A DNA stretch of 64,000 bases from Phycisphaerae bacterium (GCA_026004655.1 BPJO01000004.1:124001-188000); one strand, 5' to 3'. Positions 25,588 to 35,550 are shown, counted from the first letter of the stretch. The notes: a model not told the origin generated them from the sequence alone. A program made the numbers and translations.

Positions 25588-26385
25588 TTACTTTTCGGGC
25601 AATCGGGATAAAAGTTGGTCAAGTTTTGTGTGAAGTTGCATGATTTCATACTGGGCCTTGAGATTGACCTGATGATCCACGTCGGCCCGGATTCGGTCTT
25701 TTTGGCTGGATCGGTTGGCTGATACTAAAACAAAAATGGACAGAAAAATGGCCTCGAGACTGACGATCAGGGTTAACAGACCAAATGGGAAGGGGTCGAA
25801 CCCTTTTTCGCCCATTAGCAGATTCATTCCGACCCATCCGGAGAACCAGACCACATGAAATAAAACAAACGGTTGAGAGGCCGAGACCATAGCGATGGTA
25901 TCAGCAATTCGCTCCCACCGAGAGGTTTTCTGCTCGATCACCTGATTAGGATTGGCGATTCCCCGGAGTTTGTCGAGCATTTCCCGGTGACGTTTGCCCA
26001 AAGTGACCAAAACGTCGATCGCCGCGTCGGGATACTTGCGTAGAAAATCTAGAAACGTATCTCTTTTCAGGACAAGCATTTGCGATTCGGTGATTGTTCT
26101 GACGCTTGCCGTCCGCGGGCCACCGTCCAGAAGCGCCACGTCTCCGAAAAAATCTCCGGGCCCCAAAGTGTTGAGGATTTTTTCATTTCCGGATTCATCG
26201 GGGTATGAAACGACCACTTGACCATGTTGAATGATGAACAGTTCCTGCCCGGTCTCTCCGATCCAGATGACCGGTTGATTGGCGTGAAAAGATCGGTGTT
26301 CGAGCAGTTCGCTTAACCGCGCAAGTTCGATCGGATCAAGTCGGGAAAACAGCGGGATTTTTTGGAGCAACTCGGTATCGGGCAT
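25588..26385 (-). CDS. Cyclic-nucleotide-binding domain fused to DUF1003
   Basis: This 265-residue membrane protein has a cNMP-binding/CAP-ED domain at residues 5-125. It contains LFIIQHGQVVVSYPDESGNE, GPGDFFGDVALLDGGPRTASV (the phosphate-binding cassette) and VLKRDTFLDFL. DUF1003 follows at about 150-260, with two membrane helices (FVLFHVVWFSGWVGMNLLM and FGLLTLIVSLEAIFLSIFVL) and the hallmark SANRSSQKDRIRADVDHQVN. The combination suggests a ligand-regulated membrane protein; its output is unknown. The cassette keeps the conserved Glu/Arg-type layout (FGDVALL, GGPRTAS), so nucleotide binding is plausible. It lies 21 bp after the secreted protein gene upstream and is probably co-transcribed. 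Confidence 0.85.
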   Translation of the reverse strand: MPDTELLQKIPLFSRLDPIELARLSELLEHRSFHANQPVIWIGETGQELFIIQHGQVVVSYPDESGNEKILNTLGPGDFFGDVALLDGGPRTASVRTITESQMLVLKRDTFLDFLRKYPDAAIDVLVTLGKRHREMLDKLRGIANPNQVIEQKTSRWERIADTIAMVSASQPFVLFHVVWFSGWVGMNLLMGEKGFDPFPFGLLTLIVSLEAIFLSIFVLVSANRSSQKDRIRADVDHQVNLKAQYEIMQLHTKLDQLLSRLPEK

Positions 26386-26406
26386 GGCAAAACATGGGGT
26401 TGAAGA

Positions 26407-26898
26407 TCAGTTGCTCAGAACAACAACTTTTTCGAGAAGTATGTAATTTCGTCCGCGATACTCGGTAACCATGCCGGTGACCCGGAACTTGAGATCCCTT
26501 CGGGTTTCTTTGAGCTGATCTTCCATGAGCATGAGTTTGAGGTTGGGCAGGACCACAACGGGGGGATCACGAAGTGCTTGTCCGTCGGATTCGAAGGTGA
26601 ACTCCCATCCTTGCCCGTCGGAAGCCCGTGTAAGACGTCCGACCCGATCAACTATAAAGCTGCCTTCACGAAGGACACTCAGCGATGGCGCACCGGGAGC
26701 AACCGCACCCGTCCCGGTCGTACGGTCGGGTTCGAGTCCACTGCCTGCAGGCTGGAGAGGTCGGGCAGAGGTTTGAGTGGTCGGTTTGAGCATCTCGTCC
26801 AACCTTTCGCGAGCCGAAGGTTGGGTGGTCTGTGCGTAGGTCAGGACGATGGATCCGCCGAGCACGAACAGGGTCGCTAGAGCATGTCTTGTATGCAT
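26407..26898 (-). CDS. Secreted protein of unknown function
   Basis: This 163-residue protein has an N-terminal signal peptide (ALATLFVLGGSIVLTYA), a Pro/Thr/Ser-rich stretch to about residue 70, then a beta-rich domain. That domain contains SFIVDRVGRLTR, GWEFTFESDG, VVVLPNLKLMLMEDQL, RFRVTGMVTEYRGRNYILLEK (from KFRVTGM) and a hydrophobic end. The last part looks like a small OB-type strand array, but I cannot name the family. It is divergent from the UDP-sugar pyrophosphorylase gene (106 bp between start codons) and just upstream of the cNMP/DUF1003 gene. Confidence 0.6.
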   Translation of the reverse strand: MHTRHALATLFVLGGSIVLTYAQTTQPSARERLDEMLKPTTQTSARPLQPAGSGLEPDRTTGTGAVAPGAPSLSVLREGSFIVDRVGRLTRASDGQGWEFTFESDGQALRDPPVVVLPNLKLMLMEDQLKETRRDLKFRVTGMVTEYRGRNYILLEKVVVLSN

Positions 26899-27004
26899 GT
26901 TACGTAGTATATCGGATCAAACAGGCCTTGCCGATGGAGTATTTCAGGTTGATATTTCACCGGAATTGGAAATCTGCCGGGTCTTTCGTAGCATTTTGGG
27001 TGAT

Positions 27005-28411
27005 ATGAGTATTGAACAGATCCGACAAAAGCTGGAATCGATTGGACAATCCCAGGTGCTTCGTTTCTGGGATGAACTGGATGAGACCGGACGGGAAAAG
27101 CTCCTATCGCAGCTTCAGGCGATGGATTTAGACGCAATCCCGTCCCTGGTGGACGAATATGTTATTCATAAGCCGCGGATTGCACTACCGGATCAGATTG
27201 AGCCCGTAAAAGCCTACCCGTGGGAGTCATCGGATCCCTTGTATCGTCAAGCCCGTGAACGAGGCCAGCAGCTCCTACGCGATGGGAAGGTAGCCGCGTT
27301 TCTGGTCGCAGGTGGACAGGGAACGCGACTAGGGTATGACGGTCCCAAAGGGGAGTATCCGGTCACCCCGATAAAAAGCAAGCCGTTGTTTCAGGTTTTT
27401 GCCGAACAATTACTGGCTTGGGGGAAGTGCTCTGGTCATCCGATCCCGTGGTACATCATGACCAGCGACATCAACGATGGGCCGACCCGTACATTTTTCG
27501 AGAAGCACCAATACTTCGGGTACGACCGATCTCTCGTCAGATTTTTCCAACAGGGAATGATGCCGGCATTCGGGATGGACGGGAAAATGCTGTTAAGTGC
27601 CAAGGACTCGTTGGCCTTAAGTCCTGACGGGCACGGGGGTTCGCTTCGGGCGTTGCGTAAATCAGGCGCTTTGGAGGATATGACACGACGGGGTATCGAA
27701 CACCTGTCCTATTTTCAGGTCGACAACCCGCTGGTTCATGTGATCGACCCGTTATTTTTAGGGCTTCATGATTTGACCGGGTCAGAGATGAGCAGCAAAA
27801 CCATTTCCAAAGCGCACGCGCTGGAAAAAGTAGGCAATTTCTGTATCGGCGACGGAAAGTTGCAGGTGATTGAATATTCGGATCTTCCGGAAGACTTGGC
27901 AAAAAAGACTCATGGGGACGGAAGTCTGGTATTCAACGCAGGTTCGATCGCGATTCATGCCCTAAGGGTGTCGTTTATCGATCGTCTGACGGCAGCGGGT
28001 ACAGACCTGAAATTGATCTGGCACCGAGCGGAAAAAAAGGTGCCTTATGTCGACCCTCAGGGAACCCTTGTCAAACCCGAATCACCGAATGCAGTTAAGC
28101 TCGAACAGTTCGTGTTTGATGCGATCCCGCTAGCCAACAATCCGATCGTTTACACGACCCTTCGGGAAGAGGAGTTCAGTCCCGTGAAAAATGCCGAAGG
28201 TGCCGATTCTCCTACCACTTGTCGCAGGGACCAGATCCGCAGGGCAGCACGTTGGTTGTCTGAGTCGGGGGTTCACATTCCTATGAAGGATTCTGAACCC
28301 GACTGTGTGATCGAAATTTCTCCGTTGTTTGCGATCAACTCGGAACATCTGAAAACCAAGGACTTGTTGGTGAAAAAAATCGTTCCTGGTCAGCGGATCT
28401 ATTTCGGGTAA
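27005..28411 (+). CDS. UTP-hexose-1-phosphate uridylyltransferase (UAP family)
   Basis: This 468-residue enzyme resembles eukaryotic UDP-N-acetylglucosamine pyrophosphorylase (UAP1/QRI1) more than bacterial GlmU. It makes a UDP-sugar from UTP and a sugar 1-phosphate. The nucleotide-binding loop is FLVAGGQGTRLGYDGPKGEY near residue 100. Other family motifs are PWYIMTSDINDGPTRTFFEK, FFQQGMMPAFGMDGKMLL, DGHGGSLRALRKSG and FQVDNPLVHVIDPLFLG. The C-terminal KTKDLLVKKI region is also present. ATG at 27005 was chosen because the family N-terminus begins with SIEQIRQKLESIGQ; the frame is open upstream to 26849. UAP-type enzymes are common in planctomycetes. Confidence 0.88.
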   Translation: MSIEQIRQKLESIGQSQVLRFWDELDETGREKLLSQLQAMDLDAIPSLVDEYVIHKPRIALPDQIEPVKAYPWESSDPLYRQARERGQQLLRDGKVAAFLVAGGQGTRLGYDGPKGEYPVTPIKSKPLFQVFAEQLLAWGKCSGHPIPWYIMTSDINDGPTRTFFEKHQYFGYDRSLVRFFQQGMMPAFGMDGKMLLSAKDSLALSPDGHGGSLRALRKSGALEDMTRRGIEHLSYFQVDNPLVHVIDPLFLGLHDLTGSEMSSKTISKAHALEKVGNFCIGDGKLQVIEYSDLPEDLAKKTHGDGSLVFNAGSIAIHALRVSFIDRLTAAGTDLKLIWHRAEKKVPYVDPQGTLVKPESPNAVKLEQFVFDAIPLANNPIVYTTLREEEFSPVKNAEGADSPTTCRRDQIRRAARWLSESGVHIPMKDSEPDCVIEISPLFAINSEHLKTKDLLVKKIVPGQRIYFG

Positions 28412-28569
28412 TTCAAAATCAACTAAGGCCCCTACCAGACGGCTTTGAACATTTGCGCAGCAGGAAAAATCCTTTAAAAAAAAAATTTAACGGGATTTTC
28501 GCGAAATTCTCGAATCATGGTGCGCTTTTGATATGACAAACGCGCAACACGGTCAGTCAATATGGGAAA

Positions 28570-28587
28570 AAGTCCTTTTCAGGACTT
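28570..28587 (+). other. Small hairpin just before rsgA
   Basis: AAGTCCT and AGGACTT form a perfect 7-bp stem around TTTC, ending 8 bases before the rsgA start codons at 28596. It would lie across the ribosome binding region, so it could limit translation, but no known regulatory family is recognised. The surrounding 28412-28595 holds an A/T-rich run and no gene. Confidence 0.4.
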
Positions 28588-28595
28588 GACCCGTT

Positions 28596-29633
28596 ATGAT
28601 GATGTTTCGATTGAAGAAACGTCCCAAAAAATCTTCGCTGGATCAAGATCTGACCCGGGCGTTCCAAACCGGGGTTCCGGAGGATGAAGACCGAATCGAA
28701 ACGATCGAACGGTTCGGAAACCGCTCTAGACATTTTAAAAAAAACAAGATTCTTAAAACCTATGCCGCTCGATCCGAAACCCAGATCGATCAGTTGCCTC
28801 TCGGAGAGGTCTGGCAGGTGCATTCTCTGTTTGCGGACGTGTGGTATGACGGACAAATGTACCGGTGCACTCAGCGAAGGACACTGACCCGCGTATCGGA
28901 GACGCAACTGATAGTCGGAGATCGTGTGCGATTTGAAATTCTCTCGGTACGATCCGAAAACGGACTGTCCGAAGGTGTGATCGAACGAATCGAACCCCGA
29001 TCAACGGTCCTGGTTCGGGCGGACAGTTTTCAGGCCCGACAGGTCCATCCGATTGTCGCCAACGCCCAGCAGATGCTGATCGTGGCTTCTTTACATCTTC
29101 CGGAAGTCAAATGGGGATTGGTGGATCGAATGGTCATTGCTGCACGATCGGGGGGATTACATCCGGTGATCTGTCTGAACAAAATCGATACCGCCATCGA
29201 CTCGGAGGATCTTCAAACCGCACGAGAGGTGCTGGCTCATTACCAGTCCCTCGGTATTCGAACGCATCAGACTTGTGCAACAAACATGAAGGGGGTTGAA
29301 GAACTCAAACAAACGATTCGGGGTCAGGATACGGTTCTAGCAGGTCATTCGGGTGTGGGCAAATCTTCGCTCATCCGGGCGGTCGAACCGTCATTGGATA
29401 TTCGGATCGGTTCTATCAGCGATTTTCATCACAAAGGCAAGCACACCACCACCAGTGCACGAAAATACCGATTGAGTTTTGGTGGGTCGGTCATCGACAC
29501 ACCGGGGGTGAAACTGTTCGGATTGTGGGGTGTCACTGCTGAATCGCTGATCGACTTTTTCCCCGACGTTCAGAACGGAACCGCACCGCAATGGCGTGTA
29601 GAAAGTTATCACCGAATACGCGAATCGCTTTGA
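28596..29633 (+). CDS. rsgA: Ribosome small-subunit GTPase RsgA, no zinc knuckle
   Basis: This 345-residue circularly permuted GTPase acts in 30S subunit maturation. A lysine-rich N-terminal extension of about 60 residues precedes an OB fold (GDRVRFEIL, IERIEPRSTVLVR). The GTPase motifs then come in permuted order: G4 as CLNKID near residue 195, G1 as AGHSGVGKSSL near residue 249, and G3 as IDTPGV near residue 302. The C-terminal CxC...H...C zinc-binding domain of RsgA is missing: the protein ends FFPDVQNGTAPQWRVESYHR without any cysteine. Three ATG codons in a row open the frame at 28596. Confidence 0.88.
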   Translation: MMMFRLKKRPKKSSLDQDLTRAFQTGVPEDEDRIETIERFGNRSRHFKKNKILKTYAARSETQIDQLPLGEVWQVHSLFADVWYDGQMYRCTQRRTLTRVSETQLIVGDRVRFEILSVRSENGLSEGVIERIEPRSTVLVRADSFQARQVHPIVANAQQMLIVASLHLPEVKWGLVDRMVIAARSGGLHPVICLNKIDTAIDSEDLQTAREVLAHYQSLGIRTHQTCATNMKGVEELKQTIRGQDTVLAGHSGVGKSSLIRAVEPSLDIRIGSISDFHHKGKHTTTSARKYRLSFGGSVIDTPGVKLFGLWGVTAESLIDFFPDVQNGTAPQWRVESYHRIRESL

Positions 29634-29823
29634 TTTTCATCTGATCCTTGGGGACGAAAACAGTCGCTTGTTTTAATTTTGTTAGGAGGCTGGTGTGGAA
29701 AAAGAAAAATGTCCGATAAAACCAAGGTTGCATAAGTATGAGGATCCTGTTTTGATAGCAACGCAAAACCGATCAGGATGGTCGGCAGACAAAAAATAAA
29801 CAGGGTCATGGAGGACCGCTCAG

Positions 29824-32800
29824 ATGCGTCTTCGTAAGCTCATTTTGCACGGGTTCAAATCATTCGCCGATCGTACCGAGTTTTCGTTCGATCAACCGGT
29901 GACCTGCATTGTGGGTCCGAACGGTTGTGGCAAATCCAATGTCGTCGATGCAGTTAAGTGGGTGTTAGGAGAGCAGTCGGCAAAATCGTTGCGTGGCGAT
30001 GCAATGATGGACGTGATTTTCAACGGTTCATCGACCCGAAAGCCCAGCGGAATGGCCGAGGTCGTTCTGGTGTTCGAAAACCCCGCTGACGAAAACGGTC
30101 AGCGAAAACTCAACCTACCCACCGATGACGTATCCGTCGGGCGCCGTCTGTATCGCGACGGAACCAGTGAATACACGATCAACAATCAATTGGCTCGTCT
30201 GAAAGACATTCGAGATCTGTTCCTGGATACCGGAATCGGTGTCGATGCCTATTCCGTGATTGAACAGGGACGTGTGGCCCAGCTGTTGGAATCCAATCCG
30301 ATCCAGCGGCGGTTGATTTTTGAAGAAGCTGCCGGGATTTCCCGGTTCAAGGTCAAGAAAAAAGAAGCCCAGCGAAAACTAGAAAAAGTGGACCAGAACC
30401 TACTAAGGGTTAACGACATTGTACAGGAAGTGGATCGTCGCCTTCGAAGTGTCAAAGTCCAGGCCGGTCGTGCGCGAACTTATCAGGAGTATTTCACCCG
30501 TCTCAATGAGTTGCGATTAGGATATGCACTTCAGGAATATCATCGCTTGGAGAACGAGCTTCAGCGGATTACTCATGAACGTGATGAAACCCAGTTTCGG
30601 GTCGATGATGTCGCCGGAGACTTGGCCAAACGTCAAAACGAACTTGCCTGTGCACGGGATCACGTCGAGCAGGTCAGTCAGTCTCGTCAGCGGACTGAAC
30701 ACGAACTAGTCGAAGCCCAGGCATCGGTTCGCGCTGCCCAGCAAAAACAGCATTACGCGCGTCAGCAACTTGCACAGATTCAGGAACAGGTCGCGTCGCT
30801 TCAGAATGATCTGAGCAATGCTACAGCACGTCGAGCAGATGTGGAACGTCATCTGCATGAAGCAGCCACGTCATTGGACACCTTGACACGCGAACTGGAA
30901 AACCGACGCGCCGACATCGAACAACGACAACAGGCGTTCAAGCAGGATCAGCTGAAACTCCATGAACTGGTCAATCTAATCGAGAAAAATAAGCAAACCG
31001 TTTTGGACTTGATGCGTCAGCTGGCCAAAGTCAACAGTCGTCTGGCCAGTATCGAGATCGAACGTAGAAATATCTCAGCCATGCAGCAACGACAAGGAGA
31101 ACGTCGTCGTCAGGTGGCAACGGATATTTCGTCGGCAGAGGACCTCGCAGCCGAACTCAAAACCAAACTCGATGAGGTGATTCGACAGATCGCAGAAAAA
31201 CAGTCCGAACAGGAAGTCCGAAAGCAATCCGCCAGCGAATTGGGCGCCAGGATCAAAACGCTGACAGAATCCCTTGGGTCGGCCAAAGAGCATCGATCCG
31301 GATTGCTGTCACGACAAAAACTACTCCAAGACCTGGAAAGCCGACGAGAAGGTGTGAGCGACGCGGTAAAAAAAGTTCTCAAAGAACGAGAAGAAAAATT
31401 CCCGTTCGTTCGAGGAATCGTTGCCGATCTGCTACGAGTGGATGTCGAGCATGCGACCGTGATCGAAGCCGCTTTGGACGGACGGGATCAATGGTTGATT
31501 ATCGATTCCGTGGACGCTGTGTCGGGTGATTCTCTCAAGAAATTGAGCGGCCGCGTCTCGATGATCTGCACAACCGAATCCGTGGACCAAACGGTTGAAG
31601 AACCGGATTCGGCGTATGACTGGAATCGGCATCCGTATCGGATCCGTCTGGCGGCAGATCTGGTGAAAGTAAATCCGCAGGACCGTCAGATTGCCGAAAA
31701 ACTTCTCGGAAGGACCGTCGTTGTTGATACACTTGCACAAGCCGTTGCGCTTTATCGTCAGGGTCCGCGTGGGTGGAGATATGTAGTTTCCACAGGAGAA
31801 GTGCTCGAATCCGATGGGGTTTTAAAAGCAGGACCGGCCGGTGCCGGAACGGGCATTCTGTCTCGACGGTCCGAACTGGAATCATTGTCGCTTCAGATCA
31901 AAGAATCGGATGAAAAGATCCGTCAGCTGACCGATCAGTTGTCCCAGTCTTCCACGGCTGCAGGGGAAGTCGAGGAACAGATCAACCAGCTTCGCAACGA
32001 GATTTATCAGTTAAACACCCGTCGGGTTGAGCTTCAGTCACAGTCCCAGCAGATCAGCGATCGCTTGAACGGATTGCGTCGTGAGTTGCCTTTGTTGGAA
32101 AAGGAACTGAGCAATCTGTTAGAACAGGCTGATCGGTTGACGGTTGAAGAACAAACGATGCAGGGTCACAAGACCGATCTGGAAACTCGCCAGCAGAACG
32201 CCCAGCAGGAGATCGAATCCTTCAGCGCCCAACAGACGAATCTGGTTGAACAGGTCAAGCGTTTGTCAGAGGAACTGACCGGTTGTCGGGTGGCGTTAGG
32301 TCAGGTTCAGGAAAAGCAGCTGGCAGCACGACAGACGGTGGAACGTTTGCGTCATCAACATCAGGAAATCGGCCAACAAATCGACCGGATTCATCAGACC
32401 ATCGAATCGACCAGCGAACGAACTCGGTCCGCAGAAGCCGAACTCCAACAGGGATGCCATGACGAAGAGGTTCAACAGAAACGGGTTCAGGAGTTGCAGG
32501 AAAAGGTCGAAAATCTAACTGACCGACTTCAAGCCCAACAGGAAACCGTTCGCAATCTGACCGGGAAAGTGGAATCCATTCGCGGGCTTCATGGTGAACT
32601 GGAACAAAAGCTCAACGGACTTTTGCTCCAGCACAACGAATTGACGGTGCGAAAGGAATCATTGGTTTCCCGGACACAGGACGAACTTCAGATCGATGTA
32701 TCATTGAAATATCAGCAGGTGGTTCAAGAGCATTATGAACGGCAAAAACTCGAACCGAATATCGTTTTCGCGTATGAACCCGGTGCAACCGACTGGGAAG

Positions 32801-33630
32801 CTGTAGCCCGCGAGATCAAGGAACTGAAAGATAAAATTCAACGTCTCGGAAACGTCAATCTGGATTCAATCAGTGAAATGGACGAATTGGAGCAGCGTGC
32901 ACAGTTCTATGCCAACCAATTGACAGACCTGCAACAAGCAAAACAACAGCTCGAACAGTTGATTGATGAGATCAATCGTGAGTCGGGCGTCCGATTTGAG
33001 CAAACATTTAACGCGGTTCGAGAGCACTTTCAGACCCTTTTCCGGAAACTGTTCGGTGGAGGAAGTGCGGACATTTATCTTGAACTAGAGGTTGAAGACA
33101 CCGAGGCTATGAAACAGGCCCGTGCTGAAGCTCAGCCGGGCGAAGTAATCCCGGTCATGAGAAAGACGGTCGATCCTCTGGATGCCGGGATCGAAATCAT
33201 GGCCCGTCCCCCGGGTAAGAAACCGGTCACGATCACCCAACTGTCAGGGGGTGAAAAGGCGATGACATGTATCGCTTTATTGATGAGTATTTTCAAAAGC
33301 AAACCCAGTCCCTTCTGCATCTTGGACGAAGTGGATGCGCCCCTGGATGAAGCCAACAACGTCCGATTCGGTCAGATCGTCCAAGAGTTCCTGGATCTCT
33401 CCCAGTTCATAATTATCACTCACCACAAGCGGACCATGCAGATCGGAAATGTGCTTTACGGTGTAACCCAGCAAGAGCAAGGTGTCAGTAAACGTGTGGC
33501 AGTGAAGTTTGACCAGGTCCAGCAGGGTGGAAGAATCTCCGACGCTGCCATCGCCCAAGCCGAACAGGCCGAACGGATATCACAAATGAAAAACGACGCA
33601 GAAATCGCACATGAGCATGCGGCTGCCTGA
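29824..33630 (+). CDS. smc: Chromosome segregation ATPase SMC
   Basis: This 1268-residue SMC protein condenses and organises the chromosome together with ScpA/ScpB. Walker A is GPNGCGKSN at residues 32-40. A coiled-coil arm runs to about residue 510, and the hinge is at about 519-690 (KFPFVRGIVADLLRV, then VLESDGVLKAGPAGAGTGIL). A second coiled-coil arm leads to the C-terminal head with the signature LSGGEKAM near residue 1140 and Walker B in FCILDEVDAPLDEANNVRFG. Length is typical (about 1200). ATG at 29824 follows GGAGG by about 8 bases. It lies 190 bp after rsgA with no gene between them. Confidence 0.97.
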   Translation: MRLRKLILHGFKSFADRTEFSFDQPVTCIVGPNGCGKSNVVDAVKWVLGEQSAKSLRGDAMMDVIFNGSSTRKPSGMAEVVLVFENPADENGQRKLNLPTDDVSVGRRLYRDGTSEYTINNQLARLKDIRDLFLDTGIGVDAYSVIEQGRVAQLLESNPIQRRLIFEEAAGISRFKVKKKEAQRKLEKVDQNLLRVNDIVQEVDRRLRSVKVQAGRARTYQEYFTRLNELRLGYALQEYHRLENELQRITHERDETQFRVDDVAGDLAKRQNELACARDHVEQVSQSRQRTEHELVEAQASVRAAQQKQHYARQQLAQIQEQVASLQNDLSNATARRADVERHLHEAATSLDTLTRELENRRADIEQRQQAFKQDQLKLHELVNLIEKNKQTVLDLMRQLAKVNSRLASIEIERRNISAMQQRQGERRRQVATDISSAEDLAAELKTKLDEVIRQIAEKQSEQEVRKQSASELGARIKTLTESLGSAKEHRSGLLSRQKLLQDLESRREGVSDAVKKVLKEREEKFPFVRGIVADLLRVDVEHATVIEAALDGRDQWLIIDSVDAVSGDSLKKLSGRVSMICTTESVDQTVEEPDSAYDWNRHPYRIRLAADLVKVNPQDRQIAEKLLGRTVVVDTLAQAVALYRQGPRGWRYVVSTGEVLESDGVLKAGPAGAGTGILSRRSELESLSLQIKESDEKIRQLTDQLSQSSTAAGEVEEQINQLRNEIYQLNTRRVELQSQSQQISDRLNGLRRELPLLEKELSNLLEQADRLTVEEQTMQGHKTDLETRQQNAQQEIESFSAQQTNLVEQVKRLSEELTGCRVALGQVQEKQLAARQTVERLRHQHQEIGQQIDRIHQTIESTSERTRSAEAELQQGCHDEEVQQKRVQELQEKVENLTDRLQAQQETVRNLTGKVESIRGLHGELEQKLNGLLLQHNELTVRKESLVSRTQDELQIDVSLKYQQVVQEHYERQKLEPNIVFAYEPGATDWEAVAREIKELKDKIQRLGNVNLDSISEMDELEQRAQFYANQLTDLQQAKQQLEQLIDEINRESGVRFEQTFNAVREHFQTLFRKLFGGGSADIYLELEVEDTEAMKQARAEAQPGEVIPVMRKTVDPLDAGIEIMARPPGKKPVTITQLSGGEKAMTCIALLMSIFKSKPSPFCILDEVDAPLDEANNVRFGQIVQEFLDLSQFIIITHHKRTMQIGNVLYGVTQQEQGVSKRVAVKFDQVQQGGRISDAAIAQAEQAERISQMKNDAEIAHEHAAA

Positions 33631-33652
33631 TTGATTGGGTTCGATCAAACAC

Positions 33653-34153
33653 ATGAAAGCAGTCATCTCATCCACCAAGTTCGACGGTTCATTGCACTAT
33701 CAGTTTGAAGCCGATCTGGTACAGGCAACAGATCGTGAAATACGCGTTTATACTCCACCGGGCGTCAAGCTTTTGACGTATCGTGGGGAATTGATGACAC
33801 GGTCTCATTCCCTTCGGATCTTTTACACGGATCTTTCATGGAACGTAATGATCCGTTGGCACGCGGACTGGCGGTTCGAGGAGCATTATGTGAACATCGC
33901 CGATCCGGCTACGTGGGACGGTCGTGTGGTCAGATGGGTGGATTTGGATCTGGATCTGATTCGCCGGGCGGGGAGTGACGAACCAGTTTTAGATGATGAA
34001 CAGGAGTTTGAGAGGCACCGGATAAAATGGGGGTATCCCGAAAAACTGGTCCAGCGTGTCTGGCAAACCGTGGAACAGGTATGGCAACTCATGCGAGACG
34101 AGAAAGTCCCCTTCGATGAACAGACCTGTCTGTGGCGCCCGAGTGGGCCGTAG
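33653..34153 (+). CDS. DUF402-family protein
   Basis: This 166-residue protein matches the DUF402 (FomD-like) beta-barrel family. The conserved aromatic and acidic signature is visible: RGELMTRSHSLRIFYTDLSW, WRFEEHYVNIADPATWDGR, VRWVDLDLDLI and a helix with DEQEFERHRIKWGYP. Members act as nucleotide or phosphodiester hydrolases in known cases (FomD), using the Asp/Glu cluster with metal. I cannot tell the substrate here. ATG at 33653 follows smc by 22 bp; a TTG at 33635 would add six residues not seen in the family. It may be part of the smc transcript. Confidence 0.82.
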   Translation: MKAVISSTKFDGSLHYQFEADLVQATDREIRVYTPPGVKLLTYRGELMTRSHSLRIFYTDLSWNVMIRWHADWRFEEHYVNIADPATWDGRVVRWVDLDLDLIRRAGSDEPVLDDEQEFERHRIKWGYPEKLVQRVWQTVEQVWQLMRDEKVPFDEQTCLWRPSGP

Positions 34154-34193
34154 TGGGTTTTGTCCATTTTAATTTGTCGTATGATTCGTGTTT

Positions 34194-35492
34194 ATGACTA
34201 GGTTATCGATCGAGCCCTTCTCCCGACCTTTCAAAAGGGTGTTTTCACCACCCGGGTCCAAAAGTCTGACAAACCGGGCGATGGTTTTGGCAGCGTTATC
34301 ACAGGGCACCTGTCGTCTGCAGGGTGCTTTATTCGCGGACGACACACGGGTCATGATCGAGGGATTGCGGCGACTGGGTTTTGACGTACAAACCGATGAA
34401 TCCAACGCGCAGATCATAGTGACCGGTCGTGGCGGTGTCATTCCGTCCAGGCAGACGGAAATCTTTTGTGGCAATTCGGGAACGACGATCCGTTTTTTGA
34501 CGGCCTTGTGTACGCTGGGCAAGGGTCAGTATCTGCTCGACGGTGTAGAACGGATGCGCCAACGACCGATCGGACCACTGGTGAGTATGTTGCGAAATCT
34601 GGGAGCGCGGATCGAATCGGTCATGAATGAGGGTTATCCGCCGGTGAGAGTGCAAGGAGACGGTCTGCCTGGAGGAATCGTACAGTACGGGAGCGAAATG
34701 TCGTCACAGTATCTGTCAGCCGTTTTACAGGTATCGCCGTACGCGAGACATGAGCTTCGGGTGAACCTGGTCGGTAAACAGACGAGCTGGCCTTATGTCG
34801 AAATGACGATGCGGATGATGGACCAGTTCGGACATTGGTGTGAGCTTGAACGTGACCCTCAGACCCGCGAGCCGGTTCGTATCATTGTGCCCCGGGGGGA
34901 GTATCGTCTGGAAGAGTATCAGGTCGAACCGGATGCATCTAATGCGACCTATTTTCTTGCCTTATCAGCAATCCATCCCGGTGCAGAGGTGACGATCCAC
35001 GGTTTGGGAAAACGTTCGCTACAGGGGGATGTCGGTTTTTCAGGGGTGTTAAAACAGATGGGCGCGAATGTAGTACTCAATGACCACCAGGTGACCATTC
35101 ACGGACCGACGCAGCTCGAAGGAGTGGATGTAGATTTATCCGACATGCCGGATACCGCACAGACCCTGGCTGTGGTAGCGATGTTTGCCCGTGGTCCGAC
35201 GACGATTCGTGGGTTGCACACCCTTCGGGTCAAGGAAACAGATCGCCTTTCGGCGTTGGAGCAGGAGTTGAGCAAGCTCGGGGCAGAAGTCGAAGTTCAG
35301 GAAGACACACTTGTCATCAACCCACCGGAGAAAATCCATCCGGCGGATATAGACACTTATGATGATCATCGGATGGCGATGTCGTTTGGGTTGGTTGGAA
35401 CACGGGCTTGGGGTGTCCGGATCAACGATCCCGGGTGTGTGAACAAAACCTATCCGGGATATTTTAAGGATCTGGAGTCATTTCGGGACTGA
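34194..35492 (+). CDS. aroA: 3-phosphoshikimate 1-carboxyvinyltransferase (EPSP synthase)
   Basis: This 432-residue shikimate-pathway enzyme joins shikimate 3-phosphate with phosphoenolpyruvate. It shows PPGSKSLTNRAMVLAAL with the catalytic Lys near residue 21, FADDTRVMIEGLRRLG, FCGNSGTTIRFLTALC, ERMRQRPIGPLV, VQYGSEMSSQYLSAVL, the catalytic Asp in DLSDMPDTAQTLAVVA, and LRVKETDRLSALEQEL. YDDHRMAMSFGLVG near the end is also conserved. The start may be ATG at 34194 or GTG at 34188; neither has a good ribosome binding site. It is 40 bp after the DUF402 gene. Confidence 0.95.
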   Translation: MTRLSIEPFSRPFKRVFSPPGSKSLTNRAMVLAALSQGTCRLQGALFADDTRVMIEGLRRLGFDVQTDESNAQIIVTGRGGVIPSRQTEIFCGNSGTTIRFLTALCTLGKGQYLLDGVERMRQRPIGPLVSMLRNLGARIESVMNEGYPPVRVQGDGLPGGIVQYGSEMSSQYLSAVLQVSPYARHELRVNLVGKQTSWPYVEMTMRMMDQFGHWCELERDPQTREPVRIIVPRGEYRLEEYQVEPDASNATYFLALSAIHPGAEVTIHGLGKRSLQGDVGFSGVLKQMGANVVLNDHQVTIHGPTQLEGVDVDLSDMPDTAQTLAVVAMFARGPTTIRGLHTLRVKETDRLSALEQELSKLGAEVEVQEDTLVINPPEKIHPADIDTYDDHRMAMSFGLVGTRAWGVRINDPGCVNKTYPGYFKDLESFRD

Positions 35493-35550
35493 AATCGGGG
35501 AATGACATTGACATCCATCTCTGGAAAATCTACGTTATGATGCAAATAAA

